64,000 bases of DNA from Iodobacter arcticus (GTDB lineage: Bacteria; Pseudomonadota; Gammaproteobacteria; Burkholderiales; Chitinibacteraceae). The stretch covers positions 62,001 through 126,000 of the forward strand of contig NZ_JBHTBQ010000044.1 in assembly GCF_042664895.1 (NCBI RefSeq), given 5' to 3'. The notes under the pieces were generated by a model, which was given only the letters and a program-made list of their open reading frames with translations, did not search any database and was not told the origin of the DNA. The position numbers and the translations under genes are program-made. Below, one piece after another: positions 55,929 to 64,000 of this stretch; positions within the stretch are counted from its first letter, which is position 1; the number at the start of each line of letters is the position of its first letter.

Positions 55929-56034
55929 ATGCCTCAACCATAGAAGTGTTTGTATCGCATAGAGACTCAGTGGCTGATGCATTGGCGAGTAAATATCCAT
56001 ACCCCCCCACTTAACGCTTATTCAAAGGCCGTTT

Positions 56035-56397
56035 ATGGCTTATCGCCCACTAAAAAAATATCAAGGCAGTTGTCACTGTGGTGCCGTTCAATTTGAAGTT
56101 GAAACGGATTTTCCAGAGCTTACGCGGTGTGATTGCTCGATTTGCTATCGCAAAAATGCGCTGATGGTTAAAGTGCATGAAACAGCATTCAAGCTATTAA
56201 AGGGCAATGAATTTTTAAGTGAATATCAATTTCACACGCACACGGCTCATCATTTCTTCTGCAAGATATGTGGCATTTACCCATTTCATCGTAAGCGTGT
56301 TACACCTGATTATTTTGGGATTAATGTATTTTGTCTGGCAGATTTTAATGCCGAAGGGATTCCAATTAGGCAAGCTATTGGCGCGGCAATGACATAG
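56035..56397 (+). CDS. GFA-family zinc protein
   Basis: 120 residues. Cys-rich signature SCHCGAVQFEVE, RCDCSICYRKNAL and FFCKICGIYPFH of the GFA (glutathione-dependent formaldehyde-activating-like) family, which binds zinc. True reaction usually unknown. The paralogue is at 60504. Confidence 0.87.
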   Translation: MAYRPLKKYQGSCHCGAVQFEVETDFPELTRCDCSICYRKNALMVKVHETAFKLLKGNEFLSEYQFHTHTAHHFFCKICGIYPFHRKRVTPDYFGINVFCLADFNAEGIPIRQAIGAAMT

Positions 56398-56424
56398 TCA
56401 TCTATAATTCATCAGGAACTAAAA

Positions 56425-57057
56425 ATGCATTTATCTAATTGGTTTGTTTTTTGCAGTGTGGCGCTGGTGGTTACTTTTACACCCGGCCCCGGCGTACTAT
56501 TGGCGATTTCCAATTCACTCACTATCGGGCCATGGCGCAGCATGATTAGCTCGATTGGCAATATGGTGGGCTTGTTTATTGTTTCTGGTGTAACCATGGC
56601 AGGCATGGGCGTCGTGCTGGCTACATCTGCCATCGCCTTTACCGCATTAAAGCTAAGCGGTGCAGCGTATTTGATTTATTTAGGGATTAAGCAATGGCGT
56701 AGCAAGGCCAGTCTTTTTTCTGACACCCAAAGCCAGGCAAGCTCGCTGTCAGGCTGGCGTTTATTCTGCCAGGGCTTAACTGTTGCGTTGACTAATCCTA
56801 AGGCTATTCTGTTTTTTGCGGCGCTGTTTCCGCAATTTATTAAACAGGATGCGCCTGTCCTCACGCAATTCACCGTACTAACCACCACTTTTGCAGCTTG
56901 CGCCCTAATATCACATGCTTTTTATGTGCTACTGGCCCGTAGCTTAAAAAGCCAGTTTGCCAACCCTCGCCGTATGCAGCTGTTTAATTATGTATCAGGT
57001 GGTTTATTTGTTGTGCTGGGTCTTAGCCTGCTGCGTTTACGCAATAAGGCTGCTTAA
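56425..57057 (+). CDS. LysE/RhtB-type amino-acid exporter
   Basis: 210 residues, six helices. Family start FTPGPGVLLAISNSLTIGPWRS and NPKAILFFAALFPQF. Likely exports an amino acid or homoserine lactone-like compound. Confidence 0.87.
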   Translation: MHLSNWFVFCSVALVVTFTPGPGVLLAISNSLTIGPWRSMISSIGNMVGLFIVSGVTMAGMGVVLATSAIAFTALKLSGAAYLIYLGIKQWRSKASLFSDTQSQASSLSGWRLFCQGLTVALTNPKAILFFAALFPQFIKQDAPVLTQFTVLTTTFAACALISHAFYVLLARSLKSQFANPRRMQLFNYVSGGLFVVLGLSLLRLRNKAA

Positions 57058-57136
57058 GACTAGATTGATAGGCATTACATCTGTTTTGCATCTTAAAAAT
57101 ATTGCGGCCTTTATCTTATTTAAGGAATTATGCCGT

Positions 57137-57697
57137 ATGGCTATTTTCGAACAAGTGGAATTGCAAACATCACGCTTATTACTTCGTCCGTTACAAGAAT
57201 CGGATGCGGTGGCCCTGCTGGCTATTTTTTCTGATGAAAAAGTCATGCAATACTGGAGCACACCGCCTTGGGACTCTATTGATATTGCTCACGCGCTGAT
57301 TGCCCGTGATTTAAAAGCAATGGCTGCAGGGGAATATATTCGCCTAGGTATTGAGCGAGTGGAAGACCATGTTTTAATAGGTACAACCTCGCTTTTTGAT
57401 CTAAACGAGCAATGCTGCCGTGCAGAAATTGGCTACGGAATGGCCTCCTCTGCTTGGGGAGTGGGCTACATGCACGAAGCCCTTAGTGCTCTACTTGATT
57501 TTGGTTTTTCAGAATTAAAATTAAACCGCGTAGAGGCCGATATCGACCCTAGAAATCTCGCTTCCGCTAAAAGTCTGGAGCGTCTTGGCTTTAGCCGCGA
57601 AGGCTATTTGCGTGAACGCTGGATTGTAGATGGCGTGGTATCAGATACGGCACTGTATGGGCTTTTATTCAGTGACTGGAACAATACTCATCAATAA
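57137..57697 (+). CDS. GNAT acetyltransferase, RimJ type
   Basis: 186 residues from ATG 57137. QTSRLLLRPLQESDAVALLAIF, GYGMASSAWGVGYMHEALSALLDFGF and DPRNLASAKSLERLGF are typical. Third GNAT gene within 5 kb. The in-frame extension to 56957 runs into lysE and is rejected. Confidence 0.85.
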   Translation: MAIFEQVELQTSRLLLRPLQESDAVALLAIFSDEKVMQYWSTPPWDSIDIAHALIARDLKAMAAGEYIRLGIERVEDHVLIGTTSLFDLNEQCCRAEIGYGMASSAWGVGYMHEALSALLDFGFSELKLNRVEADIDPRNLASAKSLERLGFSREGYLRERWIVDGVVSDTALYGLLFSDWNNTHQ

Positions 57698-57823
57698 AAA
57701 GAGTCTGCTTTTACTTTGCCTACCCCTTTCGCACCAACACACTCGCCACTAAAAGCATTAAGCTATCAGTCAGCAAACTGGCTTTTCCCATGCAAACCAG
57801 CCGCCTCTCTAATAGGAGTTTTA

Positions 57824-58564
57824 ATGACTGCCAAGCATTTTATTGCGGCCGCGATGGCCTGCATTTCTCTTCCTTCCTTTGCCGATGAAGTTCAAGTGGC
57901 TGTTGCGGCTAACTTTGCAGGGCCAATGCAAAAGATTGCTGCGCTATTTGAGCAAAGTAGTGGTCATCAATTACGGGTGTCCAGCGGCGCAACAGGCAAG
58001 TTTTATGCGCAGATTAAAAATGGCGCACCTTTTGAGGTTTTACTTGCCGCCGATGATGAAACGCCTGCCAAGCTGGAAAAAGAAGGCTTGGCCACGAATC
58101 GTTTCACCTACGCCATCGGCAAATTAGTGCTGTGGAGTGAAAAAGCCAATTATGTTGACGATAAGGGTGAGATCCTCAAAAAAGGTAGTTTTGCTCACCT
58201 CGCCATTGCCAATCCCAAGCTTGCCCCCTATGGCTTAGCCGCAAGCGAAACATTAAAAACCTTGGGTGTTTTTGATCTCTTAGCGCCTAAATTTGTAACC
58301 GGCGAAAATATCGCCCAAACCCATCAGTTTATTGCCACCGGCAATGCTGAGCTGGGCTTTATTGCAATGTCGCAAGCGTTTGAAGCAGGCAAACTTAAAA
58401 GCGGATCCGCATGGATCGTGCCTCCGTCTTTGTACTCTGCGATTCGGCAAGATGCTGTTTTGCTCAACAAGGGCAAAGGCAAGCCTGCGGCTGAAGCACT
58501 GTTTAAATTTTTACAATCACCCTCTGCCAAAGCAATCATTAATGCTTCTGGGTATACGATTTGA
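57824..58564 (+). CDS. modA: ModA molybdate-binding protein
   Basis: 246 residues from ATG 57824, GGAG before it. Signal peptide (ISLPSFADE). Periplasmic binding protein with VAVAANFAGPMQKIAALFEQSSGH and SGATGKFYAQIKNGAPFEVLLAADDETP, whose Ser residues hold molybdate. Supplies ModBC, and so also molybdoenzymes such as the one at 42998. Confidence 0.92.
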   Translation: MTAKHFIAAAMACISLPSFADEVQVAVAANFAGPMQKIAALFEQSSGHQLRVSSGATGKFYAQIKNGAPFEVLLAADDETPAKLEKEGLATNRFTYAIGKLVLWSEKANYVDDKGEILKKGSFAHLAIANPKLAPYGLAASETLKTLGVFDLLAPKFVTGENIAQTHQFIATGNAELGFIAMSQAFEAGKLKSGSAWIVPPSLYSAIRQDAVLLNKGKGKPAAEALFKFLQSPSAKAIINASGYTI

Positions 58565-58580
58565 TATTCGACCTTGTTGT

Positions 58581-58602
58581 GGCGGGTTTCACCCGCCCTA
58601 CG
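58581..58602. repeat. GTAGGGCGGGT palindromic repeat, half copy in the mod operon
   Basis: GGCGGGTTTCACCCGCCCTACG between modA and modB. One arm only of the element whose full copies are at 10295 and 61459. It can still fold on itself (GGCGGGT/ACCCGCC). Confidence 0.8.
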
Positions 58603-58635
58603 ACAACCATCCCTAAGTCGATCGAGAACAGTTGA

Positions 58636-59313
58636 ATGCTTTTAACAGAGAGTGATTTGCAAGCCATCTGGCTTACGCTAAGGCTGGCGGGCATGGTGAC
58701 CTTGATCTTGCTGATCATCGGCACGCCCATTGCGTGGTGGCTGGCGCGCAGCAAGAAATGGTGGAAAGGGCCGGTGGCGGCCGTCGTGGCGCTACCGCTG
58801 GTTTTACCGCCATCGGTACTGGGCTTTTATCTGCTACTAGCGATGGGGCCGCAGGGGCCAGTTGGGCAGCTCACTCAAGCGCTTGGCCTTGGGCTGCTAC
58901 CGTTTACCTTTTGGGGGCTGGTGATTGCTTCGGTGTTTTATTCCCTGCCCTTTATGGTGCAACCACTTCAAACCGCTTTTGAGGCCGTGGGGGAACGCCC
59001 AATGGAAGTCGCCGCCACCTTACGCGCGTCCCCACTTGATGCTTTCTTTACCGTTGCCGTCCCCTTGTCCCTGCCCGGTTTTATGACCGCAGGCATTCTG
59101 ACTTTTGCCCATACCGTGGGTGAATTTGGCGTCGTGCTGATGATAGGCGGCAATATCCCCGGCGTCAGCCGTGTGGTTTCGGTGCAGATTTATGATCATG
59201 TAGAAGCAATGGATTATCTGCAAGCACACCGGCTTTCTGCCGTCATGCTGGCATTTTCCTTTTTTGTGTTGCTGGCGATGTATCTCTGGCGACCGAGTAG
59301 GGGCGCGAAATGA
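58636..59313 (+). CDS. modB: ModB molybdate ABC permease
   Basis: 225 residues, five helices, with the ABC-permease EAA loop (EVAATLRASPLDAFFTVAVPLSLPGFM). Its end overlaps modC by 4 bp. Confidence 0.93.
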   Translation: MLLTESDLQAIWLTLRLAGMVTLILLIIGTPIAWWLARSKKWWKGPVAAVVALPLVLPPSVLGFYLLLAMGPQGPVGQLTQALGLGLLPFTFWGLVIASVFYSLPFMVQPLQTAFEAVGERPMEVAATLRASPLDAFFTVAVPLSLPGFMTAGILTFAHTVGEFGVVLMIGGNIPGVSRVVSVQIYDHVEAMDYLQAHRLSAVMLAFSFFVLLAMYLWRPSRGAK

Positions 59314-60377
59314 CAGGCATTCAGGCGCGCCTCAAGTTAGATTGGCCAAACTTTCAGCTGGATGTCGATTTAGATTTACCGAGCCACGGTATCACCGCCC
59401 TTTTCGGGACTTCTGGCTCGGGTAAAACTACCTTACTACGTTGTATTGCTGGGCTGGAGCGCGCCACGGGCCAGCTCATCGTCAATGGTGAAGTCTGGCA
59501 AGACGATCACCATTTTTTAGCTACGCACAAACGTGCGCTGGGCTATGTGTTTCAGGAAGCCAGCCTCTTTGCGCATCTCAGCGTATTGGGTAATCTGCGC
59601 TACGGGCTAAAGCGCATCCCTGCTAAGCAGCAAGTCAACTTAGAGCAAGCCATCGAGCTACTCGGTATTGCTCATCTACTGGAGCGCAAACCCGAGCGAC
59701 TCTCAGGCGGCGAGCGCAGCCGGGTAGGCATTGCACGCGCCCTTGCGCTCAGCCCAGATATCTTACTGATGGATGAGCCACTGGCCGCACTTGATGTAAA
59801 ACGCAAGCAAGAAATCCTGCCCTATCTAGAACGCTTGCACGAAGAGCTGCGCATCCCTGTGCTGTATATCAGCCACTCCCCCGACGAAGTCGCCCGGCTC
59901 GCCGATCATTTGGTGGTGATGGAAAACGGCCGTGTACTGGCAACTGGCCCGCTGGCCGAGACGCTCACCCGCCTCGATCTGCCGATTCACTTAGGTGAAG
60001 ATGCCGGTGCCATTCTGGATGTTTGCGTGGCGGAGCTGGACGCGGAATGGCATTTGGCCAGAGTCGCTTTTTCAGGTGGCAGCCTGTGGGCCAGAGATCA
60101 GGGACTGCCACCTGGCCGTAAGCTGCGGGTACGGGTGCTCGCCAGAGACGTCAGCTTAGCCATTGAGCCTCCGGGCCAAAGCAGCATCCAGAATATCTTG
60201 CCGGGCTGTGTTGATGCCCTTGCCGATGATGAACACCCCGGCCTTGTGCTGGTCAGGGTAAAAGTGGGCGGGGACATCATTCTGGCAAGGCTGACTAAAA
60301 AATCGGCAGCCATGCTCAATATCCGCCCCGGCCTGCTGGTGTGGGCACAGATTAAATCAGTGGCTTTGATGGAATAG
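59310..60377 (+). CDS. modC: ModC molybdate ABC ATPase
   Basis: 355 residues. Walker A GTSGSGKTTLLRC (about 32-44), signature LSGGERSRVGIARAL, Walker B ILLMDEPLAALD, H-loop ISHSPDEV. C-terminal TOBE/Mop domain (about 290-355) for molybdate sensing. Length typical. Confidence 0.93.
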   Translation: MTGIQARLKLDWPNFQLDVDLDLPSHGITALFGTSGSGKTTLLRCIAGLERATGQLIVNGEVWQDDHHFLATHKRALGYVFQEASLFAHLSVLGNLRYGLKRIPAKQQVNLEQAIELLGIAHLLERKPERLSGGERSRVGIARALALSPDILLMDEPLAALDVKRKQEILPYLERLHEELRIPVLYISHSPDEVARLADHLVVMENGRVLATGPLAETLTRLDLPIHLGEDAGAILDVCVAELDAEWHLARVAFSGGSLWARDQGLPPGRKLRVRVLARDVSLAIEPPGQSSIQNILPGCVDALADDEHPGLVLVRVKVGGDIILARLTKKSAAMLNIRPGLLVWAQIKSVALME

Positions 60378-60503
60378 GCTTGGGGCGCTTTAATTAAAAA
60401 GACAGCCAAACTAGGCCGCACAGATCTGCATTTTATGATGCAAATGCTATTTTGAATTGACTACCCCGAAATGTATGGCCCTAAGACGTTAAGGAGAAGT
60501 TTG

Positions 60504-60851
60504 ATGATTTATAAAGGCAGTTGTCACTGTGGCCAGCTTGCGTTCAGTGCGGAAGGTGAAATTGGCAGCGCTCTCGCTTGCAATTGCTCGATCTGCTCGC
60601 GCAAAGGCTCTTTATTGTGGTTTGTGCCCGGCGATCAATTCACCCTTCATACGCCAAGGGAAGCCCTCAGCACTTACACTTTTAATAGGCACCTGATTAA
60701 ACACCATTTTTGCCCGAACTGCGGCATTCACCCCTTTGGCGAAGGCACAGACCCGCAGGGCAATTCTGTGGTGGCGGTTAATTTGCGCTGCCTAGAAGAG
60801 ATCGATCTTGCTGCCATTCCTGTGCATCACTACGACGGCAAATCCTTATAA
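60504..60851 (+). CDS. GFA-family zinc protein, second copy
   Basis: 115 residues from ATG 60504 with AAGGAG upstream. Motifs SCHCGQLAFSAE, ACNCSICSRKGSLLW, HHFCPNCGIHPFGEG. Related to the protein at 56035. Confidence 0.88.
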   Translation: MIYKGSCHCGQLAFSAEGEIGSALACNCSICSRKGSLLWFVPGDQFTLHTPREALSTYTFNRHLIKHHFCPNCGIHPFGEGTDPQGNSVVAVNLRCLEEIDLAAIPVHHYDGKSL

Positions 60852-60860
60852 AGATTAGCG

Positions 60861-60890
60861 CCCCGCCTATTGCGTGCGGGGCCGCTTTTA
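60861..60890. terminator. Hairpin between the convergent GFA and FKBP genes
   Basis: GCCCCGC and GCGGGGC with a 9-nt loop, then CGCTTTT. Confidence 0.65.
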
Positions 60891-60897
60891 AGACGCG

Positions 60898-61239
60898 TTA
60901 CTCATCACGCGTCAGCACTTCTAGTAATTCCAATTCAAAAATTAAATTAGAATGGGGTTTAATATGCTCGCCAATTTGCCGCTCGCCATAGGCTAGATGC
61001 GCAGGCACCCAAAGCTTACGCTTACCGCCCACCTTCATGCCCATCAAACCCTGATCCCACCCCTTAATCACGCGCCCCGTGCCAATCACGCACTGAAACG
61101 GCACACCTCTATCATAGGAAGAATCAAATTGCGTACCATCCTCCAGAAAGCCTCGGTATTGAGTGGTAATCAAAGCGCCTCTTACGGCTTCTTTGCCCTC
61201 ACCCAGCTGTATATCTTCAATTTTTAGTTCATTACTCAT
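60898..61239 (-). CDS. FKBP-type peptidyl-prolyl isomerase
   Basis: 113-residue class single-domain FKBP from ATG 61239 (MSNELKIEDIQLGEGKEA). Active-site pattern FDSSYDRGVPFQCVIGTGRVIKGWDQGLMGMKVGGKRKLWVPAHLAYGE is standard (given as the region 45-93). Cytoplasmic, no signal. Helps protein folding. Confidence 0.9.
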   Translation of the reverse strand: MSNELKIEDIQLGEGKEAVRGALITTQYRGFLEDGTQFDSSYDRGVPFQCVIGTGRVIKGWDQGLMGMKVGGKRKLWVPAHLAYGERQIGEHIKPHSNLIFELELLEVLTRDE

Positions 61240-61458
61240 TTTGTTCTCTTTTAAATATGCCATATCGGAATTATAAACGCGATAGATGCAATCTCGGCAT
61301 TGCATTATTCGTTGGGGCCGCGAATTCAATCCTAGTTATCTACCCCCGAAAAATTAATCTTGATGAAAGCAAGTTGGCATGGCAACATAAAATCAGCGAC
61401 AAGAAACTGTTTAAAATTGCACCTAATTATGCCTCTTATTCAAACTCATTATAAATAT

Positions 61459-61527
61459 CGTAGGGCGGGTGAAACCCGCCGAGCTTTGCAATGAAATATG
61501 AAAAACGGCGGGTTTCACCCGCCCTAC
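61459..61527. repeat. GTAGGGCGGGT palindromic repeat, copy 3 (full)
   Basis: CGTAGGGCGGGTGAAACC at the left, mirrored by GGTTTCACCCGCCCTAC at the right, around a 27-nt loop. Same loop words (CGAGCTTTGC, GAAAAAC) as copy 1 at 10295. Confidence 0.85.
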
Positions 61528-61653
61528 AAATTCAAAAATCGAGCACCAACCACTCTCAAGAAATCGATTTACATATAGATGATTGAGCAAGAGACATGGT
61601 CAGGAAATTGTAAATAACCGCACGATTTCATCTTTTTTATAAAGAAGGCCATC

Positions 61654-62010
61654 ATGAGCGATGAGAAAATAGAGCAGCTACTCCGTGATATTTGCCTAAA
61701 CAATCCTGAGCTGCATACGGTGGTGCAATCCATTCGTGCGCTGATTTATTCTCTTATCCCCCATGCCAGTGAGCGCGTCATGTATGGCGGCTTAATTTTT
61801 GCGGATGCCACTCCGTTTTGCGGCGTGTTTGTGTATACCCGCCATATTAGCCTTGAATTTAGCCGGGGCTGTGATCTGCAAGACCCCCATCAAGTATTGG
61901 AAGGCAAAGGAAAAGTCCGTCGTCATATCAAAATTCAGGAAGCAACAGACATAGAAGCAAAGTATTTAAGTACTTACCTATTAGAAGCACATCAAAATAG
62001 CCTTAAGTAA
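61654..62010 (+). CDS. DUF1801/YdhG-like protein
   Basis: 118 residues. VVQSIRALIYSLIPHASERVMYGGLIF and FCGVFVYTRHISLEFSRG, KGKVRRHIKIQ fit the YdhG/DUF1801 domain. Function unknown. GAAGG before the ATG. Confidence 0.78.
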   Translation: MSDEKIEQLLRDICLNNPELHTVVQSIRALIYSLIPHASERVMYGGLIFADATPFCGVFVYTRHISLEFSRGCDLQDPHQVLEGKGKVRRHIKIQEATDIEAKYLSTYLLEAHQNSLK

Positions 62011-62085
62011 ATAGATTTAATCCAAGCGCAATCTTTGATTGATCATCAATACCCCACCGGATGCTTTGCCTTGCGTTTTATTCTG

Positions 62086-62469
62086 ATGCTATTCATTCAA
62101 ATATATAAAAAATATATATCCCCCTACAAGGGCTTTTGCTGCGCCTATCACGTCCATACGGGTAGAGCCAGCTGCTCCACACTGGGTTTTCGTGCGATTC
62201 GCAGGCATGGTGCATTTACAGGCCTTGCGGTGCTTAGGCAGCGTATGGCCCGTTGCGGGCAAGTTTATCGGCGGCATGCTCCTCTGCAACGTCGCCCGCC
62301 CATCGCGCAAAGAGGGGATTGCGATTGCGACCTCCCCGGCAATATCAGCTTTAGCAGCTTTAGCGATGCGTGTGATTGCCTAAGCTGCTGCAATGGCTGC
62401 GACTGGCCGAGGCGTAAACAGAAATCAGCGAATGCCCCGAAGAAACAGTCTCGCTGGCGGCGTCAATAA
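62086..62469 (+). CDS. YidD-like protein, Cys-rich variant
   Basis: 127 residues if begun at ATG 62086; an ATT/ATG start at 62035 is also open. Core FIQIYKKYISPYKGFCCAYHVHTGRASCSTLGFRAIRRHG is a YidD domain of the CAYRVHTG type (about residues 4-43). The tail is rich in Cys and Arg (DCDCDL, CDCLSCCNGCDW) where metal binding is possible. The second YidD-domain gene in the window. Confidence 0.75.
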   Translation: MLFIQIYKKYISPYKGFCCAYHVHTGRASCSTLGFRAIRRHGAFTGLAVLRQRMARCGQVYRRHAPLQRRPPIAQRGDCDCDLPGNISFSSFSDACDCLSCCNGCDWPRRKQKSANAPKKQSRWRRQ

Positions 62470-62499
62470 AAACGATAGCCCTATGGAACTTTACACATC

Positions 62500-63732
62500 A
62501 TGAAACACCATATTTTATCTTTAGATGGCGGCGGTGCATGGGCGCTCATTCAAGTTAAAACACTGATTAAACTTTATGGTGCCAATACCCGTGGGCACGC
62601 TGTTTTAAAGCACTTTGATTTAGTTGCCGCTAATTCGGGCGGCAGCATTGTAGCGGCAGCGTTGATTGAAGATTTCACCTTGGCAGAGATACTCGCCCTC
62701 TTTACCAGCGAGTCACAGCGGCGAACCATATTTAGCGAATTACCTTGGTATAAGAAATTAAACCCTTCGAGTTTGTTTTTTCCCTTGCCACGGTTTTCTA
62801 CCGCAAAAAAATATCAAGCATTAATCGCTGCATTTACGCAGTACGGCTCTAAATGGATGCGTGATATTCAAATCATGGGCAAAAACAACCAGCCCATTTT
62901 ATTTATGTTTGTAAGCTACGATTATGACAGGGATCGCGCCAAATTCTTTCGCTCATGGCCAAGCCTTGCTGGCTCAGTGACCTCACCCTATGTCGATATA
63001 TCGCTGATCGATGCCGTGCATGCATCCAGCAATGCGCCCATTCAATTTTTTGACCAACCTGCTCAAATAGCGGGTGGGCAATATTGGGATGGCGGCTTAA
63101 CAGGTTATAACAACCCCGTATTAGCCGCGGCAGCCGAAGCGATTGCTGCTAATTGGAAAAAAGATCAAATTGCTATTTTAAGCATCGGCACGGGCAGTGC
63201 CATGCTGCCATTGCTAAACACCCGAAAAAACAATGAATCGAGCACGCTATTTAAAGAACCACAAATATCATCCATTCAAAACGATATTAAAAAAGTAGCT
63301 GCCACTATTTTGGCCGATCCGCCTGATTCACACACCTTTCTGGCTCATTTATTAATGGGTGGGCGTTTACCATTAGCGATGGATGAATGCCCTATTATCG
63401 ACTCTGGCCTTGTTCGATTGAATCCCTTGATTCAACCGCGCGGCAATAGCCAGGAGGGCTGGGTACTTCCTGATGGCTTTGATGAAGTGCAATTTAAGCG
63501 CCTTATCAATCTGGATATGGCCGTTATTGCGCAGGCCGACATTGATTTAATTGTGCATTTTTGCGAATTATGGATGCAAGATAAGGTCCATAATCAAGCC
63601 ATACGTGCTGGCAAAGATTTTATTTGCGAAATTGGCTTTGCCCGTTTCTCAGACGCCATTGAAAAATGGCAAAGCTACACCCTTACCCCACTTACAGGCC
63701 AACATCATGACCACAGCAGGCAACTACTCTGA
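62500..63732 (+). CDS. Patatin-like phospholipase
   Basis: 410 residues. Oxyanion motif DGGGAWAL (9-16), nucleophile in AANSGGSIV (GxSxG-like, Ser about 46) and the DGG of YWDGGLTGYNNP (Asp about 205) make the Ser-Asp dyad. Likely acyl hydrolase, cytoplasmic since no signal is seen. Its end overlaps the next gene by 26 bp. Confidence 0.87.
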   Translation: MKHHILSLDGGGAWALIQVKTLIKLYGANTRGHAVLKHFDLVAANSGGSIVAAALIEDFTLAEILALFTSESQRRTIFSELPWYKKLNPSSLFFPLPRFSTAKKYQALIAAFTQYGSKWMRDIQIMGKNNQPILFMFVSYDYDRDRAKFFRSWPSLAGSVTSPYVDISLIDAVHASSNAPIQFFDQPAQIAGGQYWDGGLTGYNNPVLAAAAEAIAANWKKDQIAILSIGTGSAMLPLLNTRKNNESSTLFKEPQISSIQNDIKKVAATILADPPDSHTFLAHLLMGGRLPLAMDECPIIDSGLVRLNPLIQPRGNSQEGWVLPDGFDEVQFKRLINLDMAVIAQADIDLIVHFCELWMQDKVHNQAIRAGKDFICEIGFARFSDAIEKWQSYTLTPLTGQHHDHSRQLL

Positions 63733-64000
63733 CGACGACTTTTGGCAAAAGCTCAAGTCCTTCGCTCTAAAAGCAGGCAAGGAAGTCATTGAGAAAGCAC
63801 TTTGGCTTTATTACGCAGCTCAGCGCCCTGAAACCCCTGCATGGGCAAAAGCCATTATTTTTGGTGCACTTGCATATTTTATTCTGCCACTGGATGCCAT
63901 TCCGGACGTGATTCCTGTGGCGGGTTTTAGTGATGATCTAGGCGCACTCGCCGCTGCAATTGGCATGGTTTCCATGTATATCACGGCAGATATTAAAGTG
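63707..64000 (+). CDS. YkvA-type DUF1232 membrane protein (truncated by window end)
   Basis: 98 codons to the window edge. The DUF1232 core reads WAKAIIFGALAYFILPLDAIPDVIPVAGFSDDLGAL, with the invariant LDAIPD. One or two membrane helices. It overlaps the patatin gene, so the two are probably co-translated. Confidence 0.82.
   Translation, partial: MTTAGNYSDDDFWQKLKSFALKAGKEVIEKALWLYYAAQRPETPAWAKAIIFGALAYFILPLDAIPDVIPVAGFSDDLGALAAAIGMVSMYITADIKV

Noticed and set aside
1..64000. CRISPR array, prophage, rRNA or tRNA genes
   Set aside because: No regularly spaced repeats, no phage structural genes and no recognisable RNA genes were seen on reading.

Overview
The window reads as the chromosome of a Gram-negative betaproteobacterium, most likely a Neisseriales/Chromobacteriaceae member (Iodobacter-like). 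This is inferred from the 1583-residue NAD-glutamate dehydrogenase, the type of MgtA, FKBP and RF2, moderate GC, and a Xer dif-like site whose XerC arm resembles that of Neisseria. There is no rRNA, tRNA, CRISPR array or intact prophage.

Region 1 (1-13300) is a copper/silver locus. It has a CusA pump at the left edge, CusRS, a small periplasmic protein, a CusC/TolC-like lipoprotein, a Tat-exported multicopper oxidase, a cupredoxin and a CusF-like protein. A CusR/HprR-type box lies in the divergent cusR promoter region. A HigBA toxin-antitoxin pair with a clear operator and an MFS exporter sit between cusA and the rest. The arm ends in the 3' half of an RcnA-type Ni/Co exporter.

Region 2 (13313-19229) is a zinc-starvation cluster. 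Zur is divergent from an operon of a COG0523 GTPase, YidD, gamma-carbonic anhydrase, a dihydroorotase paralogue and a second ThrRS, with a perfect 18-bp palindrome between them. Just after thrS lies an unannotated 5' remnant of hisI, another gene known to be duplicated in such clusters.

Region 3 (19230-28490) has an adhE with a textbook class II FNR promoter, then mgtA-mgtC and a phytase-like esterase. The mgtA leader is long; it has a 12-codon ORF and two mutually exclusive 8-bp hairpins. A dif-like site lies at the left of this block and a second, half-degenerate one in inverted orientation at the right.

Region 4 (28491-40972) has a GC-richer XRE-regulator/DHA2-exporter pair that looks transferred, an ABC-F ATPase (YheS type), a secreted chorismate mutase, a GyrI-like protein, a VOC protein, a WYL regulator and gdhB.

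Region 5 (41112-47426) is bounded in part by 19-bp direct repeats. It holds a DUF5666-like protein, a b-type cytochrome, a Tat-lipoprotein molybdoenzyme and a two-component system, an arrangement like MsrPQ/HprSR, next to a decayed IS21 istB.

Region 6 (47776-64000) has prfB (no frameshift site, SPY instead of SPF), a frameshifted GxxExxY gene inside inverted repeats, lysS, a ParDE-like pair, several acetyltransferases, small secreted proteins of unknown function, modABC, two GFA proteins, an FKBP, a second YidD-like protein, a patatin and a truncated YkvA protein. Several dispersed palindromic repeats recur through the window.
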